Assembly: GCA_014904845.1 (NCBI GenBank)
Contig: MU119634.1
Location: forward strand, 1-35,860
Length of the DNA: 35,860 nt
Reading direction: 5' to 3'
Origin: Acephala macrosclerotiorum
Lineage: Eukaryota; Ascomycota; Leotiomycetes; Helotiales; Mollisiaceae
The stretch's first letter is position 1; every line of letters begins with the position of its first letter. The notes under the pieces were generated by a model. That model worked only from the letters and a program-made list of their open reading frames with translations, had not been told where the DNA came from and made no database searches. Below, in pieces: positions 12,382 through 22,330 of the stretch. The position numbers and the translations under genes were made by a program.

Positions 12382-14692
12382 ATGCCAGTTTCATCGCAGC
12401 GAGGATACATAAACGATAGTGCCGAAAGTCAAAGCCGTGCGTGTCGATTCTGTCGAGTTCGAAAGGTAGGCACAATCAAAAATCGGTTCGGAGTATTAAC
12501 CCACTAGATATTAACCTGGCATAGATTAAGTGTGACAAGAAAAAACCAACTTGCACTTCCTGTGCTCACCACAAACGCCACTGTGTTTATAGCTACGAGA
12601 AGCCGAAGCCAAGGTTCGTCATTGGGGCATGCGGGTCTAAGATACCCTATTCACAAGATTATTCAGACCATCATCCGCCATCATCTCCGCGATACAATCC
12701 GAGAAACGATCCCTCGAGACAGTCCTCATCAAGCTGAAAACTGCCACTCCCGAAGAAGCTACAAGTCTTTTGAGTGATATCACGATCATCGATGGATGCA
12801 TCAGGTGCCCACGTACGAACCAGGAACCGGGCTCCGATGAACTGAATGCTTATGACTTGAACTCGAGATGCCAACGATCCCCAGCCTGGCAACCGCGAAG
12901 TCCTCTGCTAGCTATTAGTGAGGCCAATAACGTCAACGAAGTCGAAGAGCCAGATCCGTATGAGTCTGATGGCGATTTCGATGCCTCTAAATACCTTTCC
13001 GTCGATGAGCAAGGCCAAGTTGGAGTCTTCGGTCTTACCTCAACGCTTCATAACCCCTCACAGTCGTCGGTATCAAAGTTCATACCAAGTCATGAAGTTC
13101 GAAACCAGCTGGTTGCAAATGCGGCTCTCGAACGACAAAAAGAATTTTCTATTCGTCTGCTGCCTGATATTGATGGAGTCCCTCTTAATCTCGCCATGCA
13201 TCTCCTAGATCTCCACTGGAACCGTCAACACCATACTTTCCTCCTCACCTACCGTCCAGCATTCATGAGAGATCTTGTCCATGGTGGACAGTACTGCTCG
13301 AAGTTCCTTCTCAATGCAATCTTTGCTTGCGCGAGCAAATACTCGGATAGAATTGAGCTTCGAGACGATCCTCTGGATTCTTTGACGGCCGGGCGGCGTT
13401 TCTTTCGGCGCTGCGACGAGCTTCTTCTGCACGAACCGCCGTGGAGCAAACCCAACATACCAACAGTTGTCGGGTTCCTGCTCTTGGGGTCAACCTTCGT
13501 CTCTCTTGGTGAGATCAGCCGAGGTTGGTCCTACAGTGGTTTCGCCTTGAGGATGGCGTTTGATCTTGGTCTCCATCTCGATTGTAGAAAGCCTGGTAGC
13601 AATGCAGAGGATGTCGAGATCAGGAAGAGAGTCTACTGGGGGGCTTTCATCTGCGACAAGCTTCAAAGCCTATACCTAGGACGACCATTTATGATGCAAT
13701 CGCGCGATTGTCACGTCTCGACGGAACTGATAGATACAATGGAAGAACTTGATCTCTGGGTTCCTTATGTTGACCCTGAATTTCCAGACCCCGCTCAGCG
13801 CTTTTACAATCCAACACCAGTACATTCTGTCTCGACTTTCCAGCAACTTTGTGATCTTTCGAAGCTCATGGAAAGAGTTATAAGCAGGTTCTACTCAGTT
13901 GGGGCTACACCAAATAAAGCTCAAACGGCTCTGAGGAATCTTGACGCATCCCTCACAAGGTGGCATGAAGAGCTGCCAAGCTCGATTGCGTACGAACCTT
14001 GGTCTGAGGATCCCGCCATGTCACAGAAACTAGTATCACCAAACGTCATGAACCTTCATAACACGTATCACTCTTTGGTCATACTCCTGCACAGGCCATT
14101 CATTTCGGAGGGCAATTTGAGATCTGGCTCTGTTGCAGCAAGCTCTTGGATAAAGTGTACTATTGCGGCAAGAAACATTACGAGCATAGTTGGAGCGTAC
14201 CGATCAGCATATAGTTTACGTGGGGCACCGTATCTGACAAGCTATGCTGTATACGTTGCTTGCACAATACATGTACGAAATGCTGCGCTCGAAGGCAGTC
14301 AAAGTGATGAGAGCTTGAGGTTGCTGCTGGCAAGCTTGAAGACACTTGATGAACTATCGGTACCAAATCCTGGAGTTTCGAGACCTGCCACCATCATCGG
14401 GCGATTGATGGAAAGTAATGGGATTGCTGAGCCTCCCGGTAAGCTGTTCTCTCTTCTGTCCTATTTTTTCCCGCTAAGTCGTTCCCTAGTCACTTCTCCT
14501 GAAATGAACGGAGGCTATTATTTCGATATAAACGTTACACCGAAATCAATTGAATTATCCTCGTTATTTGATACATTTTCACAAGATATGCAGGGCTTTG
14601 GAGCAGCAGTCAATGTCGATAACGTGCTACTGGATAGTAGCTTGAATGATTCTTTGTTTGGATTCATGGACAATACGTATTTGTCCGATTAG
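12382..14692 (+). CDS. Zn2Cys6 transcription factor with fungal-specific TF domain
   Basis: The first ATG giving a complete zinc cluster is at 12382, upstream of any single long reading frame. Exons are 12382-12465, 12525-12613, 12667-14438 and 14490-14692, with introns of 59, 53 and 51 bp, giving 715 residues. Cysteines at 21, 24, 31, 38, 41 and 48 give C-x2-C-x6-C-x6-C-x2-C-x6-C, a binuclear zinc cluster in the nuclear regulator family of Gal4. A leucine-rich stretch, SLETVLIKLKTATPEEATSL, follows and may help dimerise. The central region (HTFLLTYRPAFMRD, GWSYSGFALRMAFDLGLH, RKRVYWGAFICDKL, LHRPFIS) is a typical fungal-specific transcription-factor domain. The second intron removes what otherwise looks like a frameshift. 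The third intron is 51 bp without a stop, so retention would give 732 residues. The gene is intact and is probably the pathway regulator. Confidence 0.9.
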
Positions 14693-14843
14693 TTCGGATG
14701 GAACTAAAAATCTCTCTGTATCTAGAATAGAAAGAGGGACGAAGTTTCACCAGCAGCCTAAGGTACGAGAGCTTCAAAAGTGCTACAAAACCTCCTCCGT
14801 TGAGGGATAGAAATCTACAAGGTGCGAATTTTCGTTCGTGAGA

Positions 14844-15426
14844 CTAACACTGTCCATCCACGTTACAGAAATGCCTGGATCACGCAGCTGTTGGTGATCT
14901 GCTCGCGAACATCGGGAATAAAAAGAGTTTCTTACCATGAAATATCAGCTGTTCCCCAAGCAGCAGAGTTCGTTGACTTATTCCATGCTCCGACCGAGAA
15001 GTCAATGTGGTTCTCATCACAAGAGGCACAAGTGCCCTCGACTCGAACTGTGACTGTATTGCCAGCGCCTCCGACGTTATCGCTGCTCCCTGTATTGGTC
15101 ACTTGAATCAAACGACCGCAATATGGCCCCTCATATTCATAATTCATCCAATAGTTTCTAACAGCTACAATGATAGCGGAGTCGGGATTGGTTTCTCCGC
15201 ACGAGCCTGTAGCACCGAGCTTTTGGTATACCGTACCCTCTCCGACGTGAATAGAGAGATGGTAGTGTTTATATGAGATGTTGGGCAATCACGACTTACG
15301 TGGTACGTTTTGCAAGTGCTTCGCCGACTGGGGTAGCTACCAAAATCTCGGGCTCAACCGGATTTGGGAGTGCCGCAACAAGGTAAGTTGCGAAGCAACC
15401 AAGGCAACAATGGATTGAGAGAGCAT
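14844..15426 (-). pseudogene. Secreted double-psi beta-barrel (RlpA/expansin-like) protein, frameshifted
   Basis: The mature part reads GSCGETNPDSAIIVAVRN, PYCGRLIQVTNTG, GNTVTVRVEGTCASC and HIDFSVGAWNK, the expected order of a small fungal double-psi beta-barrel protein related to RlpA and expansins. Such proteins are secreted and often bind or loosen cell-wall polymers. The last intron (14875-14935) rejoins W-H-F, a usual C-terminal ending. The ATG at 15424-15426 begins a signal peptide, MLSQSIVALVASQLT, which changes frame near 15377-15383 before VAALPNPVEPEILV. One missing base explains this. The first intron is uncertain: the strong GTAAGT donor at 15299 does not keep frame with any visible acceptor, while a GTACCA donor at 15306 joined to 15239 does. 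It is likely non-functional unless the deletion is a sequencing error. It converges on the regulator gene and has no obvious role in the redox pathway. Confidence 0.75.
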
Positions 15427-15970
15427 GTTCAGTGATATGAGTTAAAAGTCGTTCTGTGAGCTCTGCACTTGATGCAGTCCGACGTCTGTCTCCAAATAAA
15501 TTTTGCAATAACTGGTGCAGCTTATATACTTGCTTTCCTCTCTTGCCCGTTCCGTCGCGTCCTCCATAATTCGATTGTCTGCCCTTCTCATCGACGAAAC
15601 TTTCGGGACCTCCGAGGAAATGGACCGCATTTTCCTCATTTTCAGCAGAAAAAGCCGTGCTAGCTGATGAAATCACGCTTCTGAATCCCTTTCAGATACT
15701 TTTTATGCGCGATGTTGCAACGAAAGGTGTGTTCCATCACCCGAGCTCGACCATGATCTGTGAATATTTGGAAATCCGAACCTATATGCATTCTACTCCT
15801 GTGCAGGAGTCCCACAGCGCCCTTTGTTTATCCAGAGCTACAGCCCATGTTCCTCCTCTGGCGATACCGAGCTTCCTTGTTCAGGGCGTTTTGTCGGCCG
15901 CTCCCACAGGATCGTTCAATGGGACGTCGGTTCGGGGCCGAGACGCTGAGAAGTATAGTCACCTCGGTTA
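15427..15970. other. Intergenic region without a recognised gene
   Basis: The composition is normal. Open frames of 73-104 codons on the plus strand overlap one another and resemble no family I know. The part near 15427 should hold the promoter of the barrel protein gene. I see no CGG-N11-CCG site here. Confidence 0.5.
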
Positions 15971-16532
15971 AATTCTTGTAATTTACTGTTTTATATTAAA
16001 AGTTACCAGTAATATTTCAAAGTTTATTTCTATTTCTATTTAAATCGTGGGATTTTTTAATAAATTTTAAATTAAATAATATAATTTATTAATAAAATCG
16101 TTTAAATATTATATTTTTTTTTATTAAAATATTAAATAAAATAATTTAATTAAAATTACTCGAAATATTTAAAAAGATTTTATTAAAAGAAATTTATATA
16201 AAATTTATATAATAATATATAATATTTTTAAAAAATTTAAATTACGTTTTTACGTTAAAATTTATTAAAAAAAAAAAACATTAAAATATATTACTTTTAA
16301 TATTTAGCGCTTTCGTAGATTAAAGTTTAAATTTTAACTCTATGTAAAAAAAGTTGTAAAGAGAGAAACGCTTTTATTTGCACCGGCTTCGTCGATACAA
16401 ATAAAACTCATTTATAAATTCAAGTTATTAAAAGCAGAGCATAAAGTGAAATACGAGGGACATCCCACTATTGTAATGCGCAGCGTAGAATAAGGCGAGT
16501 TTTAGTGTAAAAACAGTAAATCACGGGAACTT
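15971..16532. mobile_element. ~560-bp MITE-like element, half RIP-mutated
   Basis: Terminal inverted repeats of about 30 bp are visible. The left arm (15973-16003) contains CTTGTAATTTACTGTTTT and the right arm (16498-16529) contains AAAACAGTAAATCACGGG. Most differences are C/T or G/A and fit RIP damage to the left arm. Both ends abut a TA (15969-15970 and 16533-16534), as in Tc1/mariner-type insertions, with one indel in the arm. The interior from about 16010 to 16300 is strongly AT-rich, while 16300-16530 has normal composition. No transposase remnant is seen. Confidence 0.6.
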
Positions 16533-16552
16533 TATTGCTAGTACTGTATCGT

Positions 16553-16579
16553 AGCAAAAATAGCAAAAATAGCAAAAAT
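16553..16579 (+). repeat. Microsatellite (AGCAAAAAT)3
   Basis: Three exact tandem copies of the nine-base unit AGCAAAAAT lie just outside the MITE-like element. Confidence 0.9.
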
Positions 16580-17156
16580 AGAACGATAATGATTGAGAAC
16601 ATGTTGAGCTAGAATATCCAGTGCTTCGCAATCTTGCACTGGCACCTGTTTCCGGGATAATGCTAGCATCTCCTCCTCGACGAGTCGACGTCTATAATCT
16701 CACTCGTACGTCAACCTACCACATCGAGCCCTTGATTAACATTGCATGTGCTCTTGAGGACAATCAATGCCCCATGAATGAAAGATTCTTTGAATCCTAT
16801 AAAGATAAACGAAACTTCAGACCGAAATGTTGAGACGAAAATATCGGACGAACCGTTGTGACATTCAGCGTGCCGCATGAGCGAATCGCAGCTGAGGATT
16901 ATGAGTAGCATCGATGAAATCTGCGCCTTCCTTGAAATTGTGGAGTGTTTGTACAATCAACCCATGTGGGGGCGCTCAGAATTATTTCACAAAAGCTGAA
17001 GAGGCCATGACAGCTTAAGTGGATCATCAGTTTACTTCGCTTCGGGGTATTGCTTGCAAGTACCCGCCCTAGAAGTTTGACTAGTTGGAACTAAAAAGAT
17101 CCGAGTCGTTTACATTTCTAACAATCATTCTAGACAGAGTATTCTAGTCTTAAAAA
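16580..17156. other. Intergenic region without a recognised gene
   Basis: The composition is normal. There is a 70-codon plus-strand frame (16621-16833) and an overlapping 81-codon minus-strand frame (16711-16956), neither with family features or splice signals I can defend. It may hold a decayed gene. Confidence 0.4.
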
Positions 17157-17294
17157 ATGCCGGCAAGTATTTCGAAGCCAAATGAAATCTCAAATTTTTA
17201 TTATGTGCAACTCTCACGATCACCTCTGGCAGTGCTAAGCGACGCAGAGAGGGCCAAGTTAGTCCGTGCCATTGTTTCAATCCCCACAGAGTAG
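17157..17294 (+). CDS. Small open reading frame or exon fragment, 45 residues
   Basis: The ATG at 17157 has an A-rich favourable context. The frame runs 45 codons to TAG at 17292-17294. The composition looks protein-like, with the charged stretch LSDAERAKLVRAIV. I do not recognise a family. No intron signals connect it to a downstream exon before the aldolase gene, which ends at 17360 on the other strand. It could be a small protein, the first exon of a lost gene, or chance. Confidence 0.25.
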   Translation: MPASISKPNEISNFYYVQLSRSPLAVLSDAERAKLVRAIVSIPTE

Positions 17295-17359
17295 CATTTT
17301 AAGCAAATCTTTGGGGCCACTAAGTACAATGAGCGATCAAAAGCGCCAGTGCAAGTCTC

Positions 17360-18380
17360 TCACTCCAGAACCCGAGGGTCTGCTGCAACAATTTGGTCAT
17401 AGTACGGCTGAAAAGCCAGCCACATCTTACTCGGATTGCCACTCTTCTTATGCGTCATCTCTGCCGTTTCCGTATCAATGTATATCTTCTCCCATCCTGG
17501 TCCAGCAGCAGCGTTCGCCATCATCTGCGAGTGGCAGCAACGATCGAGAGCTATGAACAAGAAAGCAGCTTCATCAACTGTATGACCGCAGGTGATGATG
17601 CCGTGATTACGGAGGATGATGCTGCGATTCCTGGGGCCGAGAGCTTTGGCGATGCGGGCTCCTTCTTCAGTGGAGATAACGGTACCACCATAAGCATTGT
17701 ATACTTGAACACGTCAGAATTGCTTTTATGGAACATGTCAAGAAAGGGAACAACCTACCACTCAGATCGTTATAGAATCTCAACGCATCCTGATACAATG
17801 GCTCAATAACCCTTCCAAAACACGAGAACGCCTTTCCATACACAGAATGTGCATGGCAAGCAGCATTGAGATCCGGCCTCGCCTTGTGAATCTCGCTCTG
17901 AATCGCAAATGCAGGTCCATTGATAGGGGATTGAGCTCCTCCTGGCTGGACTTCTCCATGCTCGTTGACGAGCACCAGATCACTAACTTTGATTTGAGAG
18001 AAGTGTATACTAAGAGGATTAATCCAGAAATGTTCTGTGTTGGGGTCAGCAATATTCTAACTATGAATTTGTTTGAGTTTAATCATACCTGGATTCAAGG
18101 GGTTTCGGAGTGAGATATGCCCCGCAACACCTTCGTCGAACCCCTGGTTGGCAAAAACTCGAAATGCAACAGCAAGGTGTTGCATTTGATATTTTCTGGC
18201 ATCGAGAGGATTTTCGAATTGAGGTGGTGATCGGATTTTCACTTTTCCATCTTTGTCTCCAAGAAAGTGAACGTTTTCGAAGAACTTGTCGTCAACCTTT
18301 GTAGTACTCTCGGCTTCGGGTCTGAGTCGAAGAGTGGTTTCGTTCTCTGTGATAGTAGCTGAGGGGACAGAGGAAGACAT
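17360..18380 (-). CDS. Class II aldolase/adducin family protein
   Basis: Exons on the minus strand are 18380-18089, 18034-17759 and 17703-17360, with introns of 54 and 55 bp, giving 303 residues. Family landmarks in order are HLAVAFRVFANQGFDEGVAGHIS, split here as HLAVAFRVFA and GFDEGVAGHIS, then FWINPLSIHFSQIKVSDLVLV. Next come ACHAHSVYGKAFS with the paired zinc-type histidines, DLSVYNAYGGTVISTEEGA, and RNHGIITCGHTVDEA with the third histidine. The fold performs aldol cleavage, epimerisation or decarboxylation of (phospho)sugars and sugar acids; fungal members mostly have unknown substrates. It is probably cytosolic, as no signal peptide is seen. Acceptor ACACAG at 18035-18040 is canonical and restores frame; a nearby CTG is not the splice site. 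It shares a 374-bp divergent promoter with the quinone oxidoreductase. It appears intact. Confidence 0.9.
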
Positions 18381-18754
18381 TCTGTTCTCGGTGTGATTGA
18401 CTTTCGACGATCCAAATTAATGATTGAGAAGCTTCGAGGGAATTATAGTGCTAGCCACAGCTCGAGTTAGAAAAGTTTGTTGAACTGATCGCAGCTCCTC
18501 GGATACCCTCAAAATATTACCCCGCATCGGTCATCTTTAGTGCGCATTCAGGGCACGGAAAGTCACAACCCGCGATCCTCGTTGCCCTTCAATCGATGCC
18601 CCACCATCCCCACGTCTGACGCTGCAGGACCGTCGATTTTCAACTTACTGACTTTGTGCAGTCAGCGTCCTCCACAAGCATTCATTCACTTACCGGGAAG
18701 GCTACGAAAAGGTCTTGGATTGATGATTGAAGGGCAGTCGATCATCATCACGAT
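18381..18754. promoter_or_regulatory. Divergent promoter, class II aldolase / quinone oxidoreductase
   Basis: These 374 bases lie between two divergent start codons and suggest co-regulation. The CGG-N11-CCG site sits almost exactly in the middle. An everted CCG-CAT-CGG is present near 18522-18530, of unknown relevance. Confidence 0.6.
18556..18572. promoter_or_regulatory. CGG-N11-CCG palindrome, candidate Zn2Cys6 site 2
   Basis: The site reads CGGAAAGTCACAACCCG, with left half CGGAAAGT. It lies 176 bp from the aldolase start and 183 bp from the quinone oxidoreductase start. The arms match only in CGG/CCG, so it is weaker as a palindrome than the other two, but its half-site matches theirs. 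Confidence 0.5.
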
Positions 18755-19905
18755 ATGAGAGCAGTCGGAGTCAAACATGGGCGTGGCAACGCCGATACAC
18801 TTTTCATCGATGACGATGTCCCCAATCCTGTTATTAGACCGAATGATATACTAATTCGAATCAAGGCTTTTGGCCTGAACAGGATGGACATCATGCAGAG
18901 AGAAGACAAATATCCATACCCACTATTACCGGAGTCTGGAAAGATCATGGGAGTTGAGTTCAGCGGTATTGTGGAAGACCACGGAAAGGAGTGTAGGTTA
19001 TCACATGATTGTTCTAAGTCATGCTAGTAACTGATTGTTGGCAGGTAAATCAAATTTCAAGCCAGGAGACAAGGTGTTTGGACTTGCGTATGGAGGAGCG
19101 GTAAGTGAAGAAGACAGTTTCCAGCAATTATTACACTGATTGTTCAGATAGTATGCTCAAAAGATTGCGGTCTGTGAGAAAATGCTGATGCATATGCCAC
19201 CTGATATGTCTTATGAGAGAGCTGTGGGCATTCCTGAAGTAAGTTTCAATCATCCCACTAAAGAATTTCACTGATCTCATGTAGACATACTTCACAACCA
19301 TTCAAGCAATTCATCTTGTTGGGGATTTGCAGCCTGGGCAAAGTGTTCTCATCCACGCTGGTGCATCCGGAGTTGGCCAGGCCGCGATCCAAGTCGCGAA
19401 AGCTGGTGGAGCATGCAAGATTTTCACCACAGCAGGTTCAAACGAAAAATGCTCTCTATGCAAGTCACTAGGCGCTGACACTGCCATCAACTATCGCTCA
19501 CAAGACTTCGCGGAGGTGATAGCCAAGGAAATGGGAGGAAAAGGAATAGATCTCATCATTGACCTTATAGGACGGGACTATTGGCATAGGAACACCGCAT
19601 CAGCAGCCATAGACTCCAGGATTGTGCTGGTAGCTGCGATGAGTGGGAGTATGATTGATGATTTCAACCTGCGGGCTTTGCTGAACAAGAGAATTTGGGT
19701 CCAGGCTACTACGCTGAGGACGAGAGATGCTGATTATCAAGGAAAGTTGCGAGATAAGTTCATTGAGCTGGCGATGGATCATCTGGTAAATGGGAAAATG
19801 AAGATTACGGTTGATAAAGTGTTTCATTGGACCCAAATATCAGAAGCTCACAAAAGGATGGAGGCAAATATCAACGCCGGGAAGATTATATGTGTGGTCG
19901 ATTAG
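18755..19905 (+). CDS. NAD(P)H quinone oxidoreductase, PIG3-like MDR family
   Basis: Exons are 18755-18992, 19045-19100, 19152-19238 and 19285-19905, with canonical introns of 52, 51 and 46 bp. They give 333 residues, the usual length for PIG3-type quinone oxidoreductases. The N-terminal GroES-like half includes VRPNDILIRI-like IRPNDILIRIKAFGLNRMDI and PGDKVFGLAYGGAYAQKIAV. The Rossmann half includes VLIHAGASGVGQAA (nucleotide-binding AGASGVG at about residues 152-158) and SLGADTAINYRSQDF. The catalytic-zinc ligands of classical MDR alcohol dehydrogenases are not seen, as expected for quinone oxidoreductases. Such enzymes reduce quinones or enones with NADPH in the cytosol. No lesion is visible. 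The upstream palindrome suggests control with the aldolase. Confidence 0.92.
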
Positions 19906-20384
19906 ACTCTTAGGATTCTATATGAGGTCAACAATATGCACATTTCTAAGCTGCAGAAGCTACATTATAATTGGGAGGTGCAAAGTGGAGATTTTCCTAC
20001 AACTAGTTCTACACTGCCCGATACTTCCTGCATAGACATCTCCGAGCGCTAGAACATCAGTCAAACCACTGGAAAGTAGTGCCGGCCGCTAAATTTTAGG
20101 CATCCACAGCCCCAAGATTAGTGATCGCCCACTGGGGTTGAAGCCTGTGGCTCGCTCACAGCCTTCAAAAATTAGTGGGCCCGGTGGCGCAATAACGGCA
20201 GCCCAGCGCGGACATTTACAGTCCGTCGCCTACATGTACATCAACAACACATCGAAGTTTTTGGCACGCCGTAGGAGGTCTAGACTATAATTCTTGGACT
20301 TCCAAAGCCCTCTTTCACTTCAGCTTCCTCTCAAAGTGTCTTCAAATTTTCACTTCACTACTAGCTTCAAATCTGTGCGAGATC
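19906..20384. promoter_or_regulatory. Intergenic region and promoter of the FAD dehydrogenase
   Basis: These 479 bases hold the 3' region of the quinone oxidoreductase and the promoter of the FAD gene. A loose inverted repeat (CCACAG near 20104 and CTGTGG near 20145) is present in addition to the CGG-N11-CCG site. No gene is seen. Confidence 0.55.
20209..20225. promoter_or_regulatory. CGG-N11-CCG palindrome, candidate Zn2Cys6 site 3
   Basis: The site reads CGGACATTTACAGTCCG, with perfect five-base arms CGGAC/GTCCG. Half-sites are CGGACATT and CGGACTGT. It lies 160 bp upstream of the FAD dehydrogenase start. It is the best-formed of the three. Confidence 0.6.
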
Positions 20385-22063
20385 ATGGCCGAATCAACAA
20401 ACTCCTCGACCATCACCTGCGACGTGCTCGTCGTCGGGGCCGGCAATGCAGGCTTCTGCTCGGCAATCTCAGCTGCCCAATCTGGAGCAAAACGCGTCTT
20501 GTTGATTGACAAATGTCCACAGTCCTGGGCAGGAGGCAACAGCTATTTCACCGCAGGCGCATTTCGTACCGTCCATTCCGGCCTCTCAGATATTCTCCCG
20601 CTTGTGAATAACGTCTCGTCAGAAACAGCCAGCAGCATCGATCTCGAGCCATATACGAGGCAAGACTTTCTGGACGATCTGTCTCGCATGACAACTGGAC
20701 GATTTGAACTAGAATTGGGGAAAGCACTTGTTGACAAATCGCTTGAGGTTGTGAAATGGCTAGCAAAGAATGGAGTCAGGTTCCAGCTCAGCTTCAATAG
20801 GCAAGCTTATAAGATCAATGGAAGATTCAAGTTTTGGGGAGGCATGTGCTTGAAGACTGAAGATGGTGGCAAAGGACTGATTATCGATCATCAGCAAGCT
20901 GCGAAACGCGCTGGCGTCACCGTCCTTTACACCACTGCCGCCAAACAAATTCTTCTGGATCCCAACACTAGTTCATTTAAGTCATTGGTTGCTGAGGATC
21001 AGGATGGTCAAGCTTTAATGATTAATGCTAAAGCTTTGATTCTTGCTGGTGAGTTGTCATTCATTTGTTTTGATGTAAAAACCCTCTGACGTCGTGTAGC
21101 TGGTGGTTTCGAATCTAACCCAAGGATGCGCTCGCAATATCTTGGCCCAGGATGGGATCTCGCTCATGTCCGCGGCACACCGTATAACACCGGTGAATGC
21201 CTGGAGATGGCCATTAAGGACATCTCAGCCAAGCAAGCCGGACAATGGTCGGGTTGCCACTCTGTAGCTTGGGATGCAAATGCGCCTGCGAGCAGTGGCG
21301 ATCGTGAAATCTCGAATGAGTTCACCAAGTCCGGCTACCCACTAGGGATTACTCTCAACACTCAAGGTGTAGGTAATGACGAGACGAGCACTAGCCAAAA
21401 GCTGACGAAACACAGGAGCGCTTTTTCGATGAAGGGAGTGACATCAGAAACTACACATATGCCAAATTCGGAAGAGCCATTCTTGCCCAACCTCAAGGCC
21501 TCGCATTCCAGATTTGGGATTCTCAAGGAATACCATGGCTGCGTGACGAGGAGTATAGGCCAGAGATCGTGGAAAGAATCAACGCTCCTACCATCGAAGA
21601 GCTTGCTCAGACTCTTGCTAAATCACATGGGCTTTCCAGTCCCGACAACTTCGTCCAAACTGTGAGAGAATACAATCAAGCTGTTTATGCACACAGAAAG
21701 GAGAACAGCAACAGAGGACTGAAGTGGGATCCTGCAGTAAAGGACAGATTATCAACCCAATCTTCTCAAACTCGGCTCAGAGTACCCAAGAGCAATTGGG
21801 CATTATCTCTCGATCAAGGACCATTCATGGCTGTTAGAGTTGGGTGTGGTGTGACTTTCACATTTGGCGGCCTTGCGGTAGATCCGAAGACTTCTGGGGT
21901 TATCTCTTTGAATGGGAAGGCAGTTCCGGGAGTGTTCTGTGCTGGCGAGATGGTGGGAGGGCTGTTCTACGAGAATTATCCTGGCGGCAGTGGTTTGACG
22001 TCTGGTGCGGTCTTCGGTCGGAAGGCTGGTATAAGTGCTGCTGCTATTGCTGCAAGGGACTGA
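20385..22063 (+). CDS. FAD-dependent dehydrogenase, tricarballylate dehydrogenase/fumarate reductase-like
   Basis: Exons are 20385-21048, 21100-21368 and 21416-22063, with introns of 51 and 47 bp, giving 526 residues. The N-terminus has the FAD-binding Rossmann motif CDVLVVGAGNAGF (GAGNAG at residues 18-23), followed by LLIDKCP and GGNSYFTAGAFR. Later landmarks are AAGGFESNPRMR, LNTQGERFFDEG (formed across the second intron), RNYTYAKFGRAIL, and FTFGGLAVDP. The C-terminal FAD contact region is CAGEMVGGLFYENYPGGSG. This is the FAD_binding_2 group that includes bacterial tricarballylate dehydrogenase and soluble fumarate reductases. They oxidise or reduce a C-C bond next to carboxylates. No secretion signal is seen. 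The gene is intact and is the last gene before the right AT-rich block. The substrate in fungi is unknown. Confidence 0.92.
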
Positions 22064-22330
22064 CTTCCAAGTTATGAGAGATCTGGGCGAAGAAGACATG
22101 TCAACACTCCGGCTGAGCTACTATCGCCAAGTTGTTTGGACATTCGGCATCTCCATTGACGAGGATAAAAGGGGTTCAGGGGTTCGCTTAGAAGGTTGTT
22201 TAGTCTTTATTTTCTCGAATCCACATTTAATAGCCGGTCTCTCTCCTTTGCTCGCTCGCTCACAGTCGGCGTAAGCAAGTGTCACGAGTAAACAAGTATC
22301 GCAAATAAGCGCATATTGTAATTAGAATTT
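22064..22330. other. 3' flank of the FAD gene and island edge
   Basis: The composition is normal up to about 22315, then changes abruptly to AT-rich. It contains a short CTCG-type repeat near 22249-22262. No gene is supported here. Confidence 0.5.

Noticed and set aside
12614..12666. Apparent frameshift between the zinc cluster and the long TF reading frame
   Set aside because: A 53-bp GT-AG intron at this position joins the frames exactly, so the gene is intact.
15657..15981. Overlapping plus-strand frames of 104 and 73 codons
   Set aside because: They resemble no family and overlap each other; probably chance.
16621..16956. Frames of 70 (+) and 81 (-) codons
   Set aside because: No motif, no splice context and mutual overlap; not supported as genes.
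18035..18088. Apparent non-canonical CTG splice acceptor in the aldolase gene
   Set aside because: A canonical ACACAG acceptor nine or more bases further restores the frame and gives the family motif EHFWINP.
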